Assembly (NCBI GenBank): GCA_964621165.1
Contig: CAZULC010000016.1
Location: forward strand, 1-45,912
Source of the DNA: UMGS1696 sp964621165
Lineage (GTDB): Bacteria; Bacillota; Clostridia; Oscillospirales; CAG-272
Direction of reading: 5' to 3'
Length of the DNA stretch: 45,912 nucleotides
A program made the translations under genes and the position numbers. The notes under the pieces are model-generated. The model made no database searches. It saw nothing but the letters and a program-made list of their open reading frames with translations, and was not told where the DNA came from. Numbering within the stretch: the stretch's first letter is position 1; each line of letters begins with the position of its first letter. Below are positions 41,191 to 45,912 of the stretch, piece after piece.

Positions 41191-42092
41191 CGCGGTACAT
41201 AGCTTTTTGCCGTGTGATTGAGTTGGGAAGCTTTACAAAAGCCGCACAGTCCCTCGGGTGTTCGCAGGCCGCCGTGAGTCAGATTATTCACTCACTCGAA
41301 AATGAGCTGAATCTGAAGCTGATTACCCGGATGCACGGCGGGATAAGGCTCACTTCTTCCGGGGAGGCTCTGTACCCGCTGATTCAGAAAATCGTCGCCA
41401 CCGACCGCATGGTTCACGAAAAAGCCGGGGAGTTGTTGTCCGTGGAAACCGGTGAAATCCGAATCGGGACCTTCTCGAGTGTGTCACAGAACCTGCTTCC
41501 GCCGCTTATCAAGCTGTTTTCCGCGGTTTATCCGGGGGTAAAGTTCACTCTTAAGCAGGGGGACAACTCGTCAATTGAAGAGATGCTCAAGTCCGGCAGT
41601 GTTGATTTTGGCTTCTGCTACCCGAAAACCGTACACGGTCGGAAGGTGATTGATTTATGCGAGGACATGTTTCTTGCGGTTCTGCCGGAGCTTCATCCGC
41701 TTGCTGGACGACAGGAGCTGACTCTCGAGGAACTGGTGGACTACCCGCTGATTGCGCTGGATGAAGGAAGCACCCCAAACTCGGCAGAAGAGGCGTTTTT
41801 GGAGGCTGGGCTGACTCCGAAGCTGAAATTTCTCGTCCACGACGACTACACAATTCTCGCCATGATCGAGGAAGGCTTGGGAATCGGAATCCTTCCAGCG
41901 GCAATTTTGAAGCATACGAACTACCGTTTCAACAGCATAAAAATCACGCCGCCAATCAGCCGGAGAATCGGAATCGCCTACCAGAGCGACGAGCTTTTGT
42001 CCACGTCGGCGCACAGGTTTATCGACTTCATTCTCGAGCATCTTGACGAATGCACTGGCGGAAACTTCATTTCGGTTTACAGTAAAAAATAA
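41187..42092 (+). CDS. LysR-family transcriptional regulator
   Basis: 301 aa. Winged helix at the N-terminus (SFTKAAQSLGCSQAAVSQIIHSLENELNLKLITR) and a LysR substrate-binding domain (GEIRIGTFSSVSQNLLPPLIKLF to GLGIGILPAAIL). It overlaps the fucosidase gene by four bases, so regulator and enzyme are made together. LysR proteins usually act on divergent promoters; the nearest candidate is the GH29/isomerase promoter pair at 40061-40184, but the co-directional overlap is less common for LysR. The inducer is not known. Confidence 0.92.
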   Translation: MTRYIAFCRVIELGSFTKAAQSLGCSQAAVSQIIHSLENELNLKLITRMHGGIRLTSSGEALYPLIQKIVATDRMVHEKAGELLSVETGEIRIGTFSSVSQNLLPPLIKLFSAVYPGVKFTLKQGDNSSIEEMLKSGSVDFGFCYPKTVHGRKVIDLCEDMFLAVLPELHPLAGRQELTLEELVDYPLIALDEGSTPNSAEEAFLEAGLTPKLKFLVHDDYTILAMIEEGLGIGILPAAILKHTNYRFNSIKITPPISRRIGIAYQSDELLSTSAHRFIDFILEHLDECTGGNFISVYSKK

Positions 42093-42098
42093 AGAAAA

Positions 42099-42141
42099 CC
42101 GCAGAGTTTTACGTTTGCCGTAATTTCTTGCGGATTTTTTT
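42099..42141. terminator. Terminator between convergent LysR and ABC genes
   Basis: CCGCA (42099-42103) pairs with TGCGG (42129-42133), with an inner TTACG/CGTAA stem. The plus strand continues into a T-run that overlaps the ABC stop codon. Confidence 0.6.
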
Positions 42142-43903
42142 ACTGCTTGTCGATCATTTCAAACTGACTGCTCCACAGCTTTTTGTAAAAGCCGCCTTTT
42201 TGCAGCAGTTCTTCGTGACTGCCGTTTTCGATGATTTTGCCGTCCTTCATCACGAGGATTATGTCGGCTTCCTTGATTGTGGAGAGACGGTGTGCCACGA
42301 TGAAGCTGGTCCGCCCCTTCATCAATTTGGCAAATGCCGACTGCACTTTAAGCTCGGTTCGTGTGTCGATGGAAGACGTGGCTTCGTCGAGGATGAGCAT
42401 TGGCGGAATTTCAAGCATGACCCGGGCGATACAGAGAAGCTGCCGCTGACCTTGTGACAGAACACCGCCGTCGTCGCTGATTACAGTGTCGTAACCCTTC
42501 GACAAACGCCTGATGAAATTGTGGGCATATGATGCTTTTGCGGCGGCTATGACCTGTTCGTCGGTGGCTTCCCTTCCCATGAGGATGTTGTCCCGTACGG
42601 TTCCGCGCATGATCCATGTGTCCTGCAATACCATGCCGTAGGTTTTGTGGAGTGAATCCCGGGTTATACCGTAGATGCTGTGTCCGTCGATTGCGATATC
42701 TCCTGAATTTATGTCGTAGAACCGCATGAGAAGGTTGATGATTGTGGTTTTTCCGCATCCCGTGGGTCCGACAATTGCCACACGCTGACCGGGATTTACC
42801 TTGATGTTCAGGTTCTTTATCAACTCACGGTCGGGAGTGTAGGAAAAGTCGACGTCTGTAATATCGACCTTTCCGGCGGAGTAATCGAGGACATATGCTC
42901 CTGGGACGTCGGGCGGGTTGCGCTTTTCGTCAATCAGCTCAAATATCCGCTCGGCGCAGGCAAGTGCGTTCTGCAGCTCGGTTATGACTCCCGAGATTTC
43001 GTTGAAGGGCTTGGTGTACTGGTTTGCGTATGCCAAAAAGCTGGTGAGTCCACCGACGGTCATGGTTCCTGCGACAGCTGCCAAAGCTCCGGTCAAGCAA
43101 ACCGCGGCGTAGACAACGTTGTTTATGAATCTGGTGGACGGGTTGGTGATGGACGAGAAGAATATTGCCTTAAGGGAACATTTCTCAAGGCGGGAGTTGA
43201 TTTCGTCAAACTGAGCGAGGGCGTCATCCTCCTTGGAGAAGGCTTTGACCACGTTCTGTCCGCCGACAAATTCGTTGATGTGTGCGGTCAGCTCCGCCCT
43301 TGTCTCGGACTGGAGCCTGAACATGGCGAAGGTTTTCTTTGCGATAAAGGATGCCACGAGGAAGGACAACGGGGTCAGCACCACTACCACAAGTGTAATC
43401 GGCGAGTTAATCGTCAGCATGAACACGAGTGTACATATTATGGTGACAATTCCCGTAAAGAACTGGGTGAACCCTAAAAGAAGTCCGTCGGCGAACTGGT
43501 CCACGTCGGAGATTACGCAGCTCACGGTACTTCCGTACTGGTGGGAGTCGATGTATGACAGTGGCAGGTGGGTTATGGTGTCGAAGGCATCCCGTCTCAC
43601 GTCGCGGATTACGGAAAAGGTTATGCGGTTGTTGATGGTGTTCATGACCCACTGCAAAACGCCACAGGACAGTGCCGAGATGGCTATTGTCGTCAGGTGC
43701 TTGACAATAGAGTCAAAGTCCACCTTTCCCGCGTCGATCATGCAGTCGATTACCTTACCGCAGAGTATCGGGATGTAGAGTGACAGGACGACCGTTGTCG
43801 CCGCGAGGATTACCGTCAAAATGAGCAGGAAAATGTACTTTTTCAGGTACACAAGGAGGCGTTTCCATGTGCTGCTTTTTACGCTGATGTTGACTTTTGC
43901 CAT
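42140..43903 (-). CDS. ABC exporter half with canonical ATPase (second heterodimer)
   Basis: 587 aa: six membrane helices, then an ATPase with GPTGCGKTT Walker A, VLSQGQRQL signature, MLILDEATSS Walker B with the catalytic Glu, and FIVAHRLSTI with the switch His. The start ATG at 43903 follows directly on the stop of the partner gene (no gap). It is the active subunit of an LmrCD-like pair. It lacks the insertion before the ATPase seen in the exporter at 10600-12504, so the two exporters are not recent duplicates. The substrate is unknown. Confidence 0.92.
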   Translation of the reverse strand: MAKVNISVKSSTWKRLLVYLKKYIFLLILTVILAATTVVLSLYIPILCGKVIDCMIDAGKVDFDSIVKHLTTIAISALSCGVLQWVMNTINNRITFSVIRDVRRDAFDTITHLPLSYIDSHQYGSTVSCVISDVDQFADGLLLGFTQFFTGIVTIICTLVFMLTINSPITLVVVVLTPLSFLVASFIAKKTFAMFRLQSETRAELTAHINEFVGGQNVVKAFSKEDDALAQFDEINSRLEKCSLKAIFFSSITNPSTRFINNVVYAAVCLTGALAAVAGTMTVGGLTSFLAYANQYTKPFNEISGVITELQNALACAERIFELIDEKRNPPDVPGAYVLDYSAGKVDITDVDFSYTPDRELIKNLNIKVNPGQRVAIVGPTGCGKTTIINLLMRFYDINSGDIAIDGHSIYGITRDSLHKTYGMVLQDTWIMRGTVRDNILMGREATDEQVIAAAKASYAHNFIRRLSKGYDTVISDDGGVLSQGQRQLLCIARVMLEIPPMLILDEATSSIDTRTELKVQSAFAKLMKGRTSFIVAHRLSTIKEADIILVMKDGKIIENGSHEELLQKGGFYKKLWSSQFEMIDKQ

Positions 43904-45628
43904 TTAAGCGTCCTCCTTCTTGTACTGTGATTTGTAGATTTCGCGGTAGACCGGACATTTTTCGAGCAGCTCGGCGTGAGTTCCGATTCCGGCGATTTTA
44001 CCGTCGTCGAGAGTAATTATTTTATCGGCGTGCATGATGGACGAAGTGCGCTGCGACACGATGATTAACGTGGGCTTATAGTCAAGCCGTTTCAGCTCCG
44101 CTCTTAGTGCCGCATCGGTTGCGTAGTCGAGGGCGGATGCACTGTCGTCAAGAATCAATATTTCAGGACGACGCACCAAAGCCCGGGCTATTGTGAGTCT
44201 CTGCCGCTGACCGCCTGAGAAGTTGCGTCCGTTCTGCTCCACCTCGGCGGAAAGTCCGTCGTTCTTTGACTTGATCACATCCCATGCCTGAGCGGATTTT
44301 ATTGCTTCGTCAAGCACGCTGTCGTCCGCGTCGGGGCTGCCCCATTTCAGGTTGTCGCGGATTGTACCCTTGAAGAGCGACGCTTTTTGCAGAACATAGC
44401 CGATTTTACCGCGCAGTTCCTTTGCAGGGTAATCCTTTACGTCAATTCCGTCGACCAAAACCTGTCCCTTTGTCGCGTCGTAGAACCGGGGAATCAGGCT
44501 GACAAGTGTGGTTTTGCCGCAGCCGGTGCCGCCGATTATGCCCACGGTTTCGCCCTTCTTTATTTTAAAGGTGATGTCCGACAGTGCCGCGTCTCCGCCC
44601 TCGTAGTATTTCAGCTCGACCCCGCGGAACTCCACTGCCGTATCAGTGTCAACCGCTGACGGTGAGGTTTCCCTGAAGGACATAGCCGGCTTGGTTTCGA
44701 GGACTTCAGAGACACGCTTCATGCAGGTGATGAATTTGCTTATGCTTATGATAAGATTTGCAAATTTGATAAGCTCGACCAAAATCTGGGTCATGTAGTT
44801 GTAGAGCGCGACCGCCTGACCCGTTGTAAGCTCGCCCACGTTGACCTTGACTCCCGAGAAGTACAGAAGAATAATAATTCCGGCGTTGAGGATGACAAAT
44901 GTCATGGGGTTGGTGAGGGCTGAAATCCGTCCAGCAATGCGCTGGCGTTTGCTCAGGCTTTCGTTGTGCTCGGCGAACTTTTCCCGCTCACTCTCTTCCA
45001 TGCCGAAGGCTCTGACGACTCTCGCGCCGGTGAGGCTTTCCCGGGTGATTCCGGTGATTGTGTCAAGCTCGCCCTGCACCCTTTTATAGGCCGGGACGGA
45101 GCCTAAAATCAAGCCGAACACCACTGCCGCCAGTATTGCGATGACGATGAAGAAGATTAGCGAGGACTTTTTGTCGATGGTGAACGTCATGACCATTGCG
45201 CCGAACACTACAAACGGAGAACGGAGCAGGAGCCTGAGTGACAGGTTAAGTCCGCTCTGCACCTGATTTATGTCCCCGGTCAGGCGTGTGATGAGGGTTG
45301 GGATTCCCGCTTTATCGAGGTCCGAGAAGGACAGGTGCTGGATGTGGTCGAAAAGAGCCCTGCGGAGTCTGGTTGAGCAGCCCACAGACGCCTTTGCCGC
45401 GAAATACTGTGCCGTGATTGAGCAGACGATTCCGATAAGCCCGAGGGCTATGAGGATAAAGAATCTTTTGACGATATATGCGGTATCGCCGTTTTTGATG
45501 CCGTAGTCGATAATATCAGCCACCACCAGCGGCACGAACAGCTCGAACATAGCCTCCAGCAGCTTAAACAGCGGACCCAAAACCGACTCAACGGTATAAT
45601 ATTTGAGATACTTGAACAGATTTTTCAC
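43904..45628 (-). CDS. ABC exporter half with degenerate ATPase (second heterodimer)
   Basis: 574 aa from a GTG at 45628, eight bases after AAGGAG. It has six membrane helices, then GGTGCGKTT Walker A, FSGGQRQR signature, LILDDSASALD Walker B with Asp instead of the catalytic Glu, and LIIVSQRTSS with Gln in place of the switch His. So this is the degenerate partner of the downstream gene product. It is the first gene of the pair, and its ribosome site and start codon lie just after the structured RNA at 45649-45735, which can mask them (see findings). Confidence 0.92.
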   Translation of the reverse strand: MKNLFKYLKYYTVESVLGPLFKLLEAMFELFVPLVVADIIDYGIKNGDTAYIVKRFFILIALGLIGIVCSITAQYFAAKASVGCSTRLRRALFDHIQHLSFSDLDKAGIPTLITRLTGDINQVQSGLNLSLRLLLRSPFVVFGAMVMTFTIDKKSSLIFFIVIAILAAVVFGLILGSVPAYKRVQGELDTITGITRESLTGARVVRAFGMEESEREKFAEHNESLSKRQRIAGRISALTNPMTFVILNAGIIILLYFSGVKVNVGELTTGQAVALYNYMTQILVELIKFANLIISISKFITCMKRVSEVLETKPAMSFRETSPSAVDTDTAVEFRGVELKYYEGGDAALSDITFKIKKGETVGIIGGTGCGKTTLVSLIPRFYDATKGQVLVDGIDVKDYPAKELRGKIGYVLQKASLFKGTIRDNLKWGSPDADDSVLDEAIKSAQAWDVIKSKNDGLSAEVEQNGRNFSGGQRQRLTIARALVRRPEILILDDSASALDYATDAALRAELKRLDYKPTLIIVSQRTSSIMHADKIITLDDGKIAGIGTHAELLEKCPVYREIYKSQYKKEDA

Positions 45629-45648
45629 CGAAGTCTCCTTACATGCGG

Positions 45649-45735
45649 TGCGGTGAAGCCCCCACGGGCGGTCACGGCTTTTCTTCGGTTGTAGGGTGAA
45701 GAATACCCACGACGACCTTAGTTAGGCTCCCGCAG
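45649..45735 (-). ncRNA. Structured leader RNA, copy A (upstream of the ABC exporter)
   Basis: It begins 16 bases after a TATAAT box. Helices: P1 UGCGGGAGCC with GGCUU(CA)CCGCA; P2 CGUGGG (45711-45706) with CCCGUG (45668-45663); P3 UUCUUC with GAAGAA (45703-45698 and 45686-45681). Sequence is shared with copy B at 31186-31271 in P1, in P2 and in the GCCG-GAC-GCCCG core; P3 and P1 keep pairing with changed bases. It ends about 13 bases before the AAGGAG site. The plus strand also ends in a T-run, so a terminator role on that strand is possible but less likely. Confidence 0.7.
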
Positions 45736-45751
45736 ATTTTTTGTTTTCCTT

Positions 45752-45780
45752 ATTATAACATAAAAAGGCTCGGCTTTCAA
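45752..45780 (-). promoter_or_regulatory. Promoter of leader RNA A and the ABC exporter
   Basis: The minus strand reads TTGAAA (plus 45775-45780), 17 bases, TATAAT (plus 45752-45757). Transcription would start near 45745, just ahead of the RNA element. Confidence 0.8.
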
Positions 45781-45820
45781 TAACATGAGTAAAAAAAGTG
45801 AAATGGATGAAAATTCTGTC

Positions 45821-45849
45821 TTGACAAAACTGTAATCCGGTGGTATAAT
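45821..45849 (+). promoter_or_regulatory. Promoter of tRNA-Gln
   Basis: TTGACA (45821-45826), 17 bases, TATAAT (45844-45849): a perfect consensus 12 bases before the tRNA. Confidence 0.85.
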
Positions 45850-45860
45850 AAAGCTGTCGT

Positions 45861-45912
45861 TGGGGTATCGTCAAGCGGTAAGACACAGCACTTTGACTGC
45901 TGCATTCGCAGG
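45861..45912 (+). tRNA. tRNA-Gln (anticodon TTG), cut by the window end
   Basis: It begins TGGGGTATCGTC, with D-arm GTC/GAC, anticodon stem CAGCA/TGCTG and loop CTTTGAC, giving anticodon TTG at 45893-45895. The T-arm and acceptor 3' strand lie past the window. Confidence 0.93.

Noticed and set aside
45649..45745. Reading the RNA element on the plus strand as a terminator (T-run after GGCTCCCGCAG)
   Set aside because: Copy B has no matching T-run, there is no plus-strand gene just upstream of copy A, and both copies have well-placed minus-strand promoters.
1..45912. CRISPR array, insertion sequence or integrated element
   Set aside because: No regularly spaced repeats and no transposase or integrase reading frame were found in the window.

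Overview
The window looks like chromosomal DNA of a Gram-positive, low-to-mid GC Firmicute of the class Clostridia, probably an anaerobic gut Oscillospirales/Ruminococcaceae-like organism. The grounds are AGGAGG-type ribosome binding sites, many TTGACA-17-TATAAT promoters, an alpha2-type glycyl-tRNA synthetase, QueH, a RadC-like protein, an LCP protein, carbohydrate ABC systems and intracellular glycosidases (GH36, GH76, GH29). The taxonomic placement is inference. No rRNA, CRISPR array, transposase, integrase or phage structural gene is visible.

Layout. 1-1.9 kb: on the minus strand, a RadC-like protein without its metalloprotease motif, a small M50 site-2 protease and a small membrane partner. 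2-6 kb: a plus-strand sulfate-activation operon made of a CysC-CysQ fusion, CysD, and a CysN whose tail looks like a dead APS kinase. 6.1-8.6 kb: exonuclease III and a long sigma-factor fusion (minus). 8.9-12.5 kb: a heterodimeric ABC exporter (plus). 12.6-19 kb: a minus-strand sugar operon (URO-D-like protein, MFS transporter, GDPD, GH36 alpha-galactosidase) ending in a decayed P-loop kinase. 19.2-20.2 kb: a GH76 protein (plus). 20.3-28.3 kb: an unusual minus-strand operon in which two sugar-importer permeases, an HlyD-type adaptor, a MacB-like membrane protein and a solute-binding lipoprotein are encoded together without an ATPase. 28.4-31.1 kb: TtcA-like protein, an amidase (plus), TrmD and RimM. 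31.2-33.3 kb: a structured RNA leader candidate followed by decayed serpin and GNAT genes. 33.4-38 kb: RsmA, aldose epimerase-like protein, GlyS and a degenerate LCP protein (minus). 38.2-42.1 kb: QueH, a TIM-barrel isomerase, and a GH29 fucosidase overlapping a LysR regulator. 42.1-45.6 kb: a second heterodimeric ABC exporter (minus) whose leader carries a second copy of the structured RNA. The window ends inside tRNA-Gln(TTG).

The most interesting signals are: (1) two diverged copies of one structured RNA, each just downstream of a good promoter, one ahead of rimM-trmD and one ahead of an ABC exporter where it could mask the start codon; (2) the mixed importer/efflux operon at 20.3-28.3 kb; (3) the sigma factor fused to a winged helix and a long extension, with the same ECF-like promoter (GAAC-N16-CGNCTATATA) in front of its own gene and of the decayed serpin; and (4) the rearranged APS kinase domains. 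Three pseudogenes, two of them adjacent, point to local gene loss. All family names come from reading motifs by eye; no database search was run.
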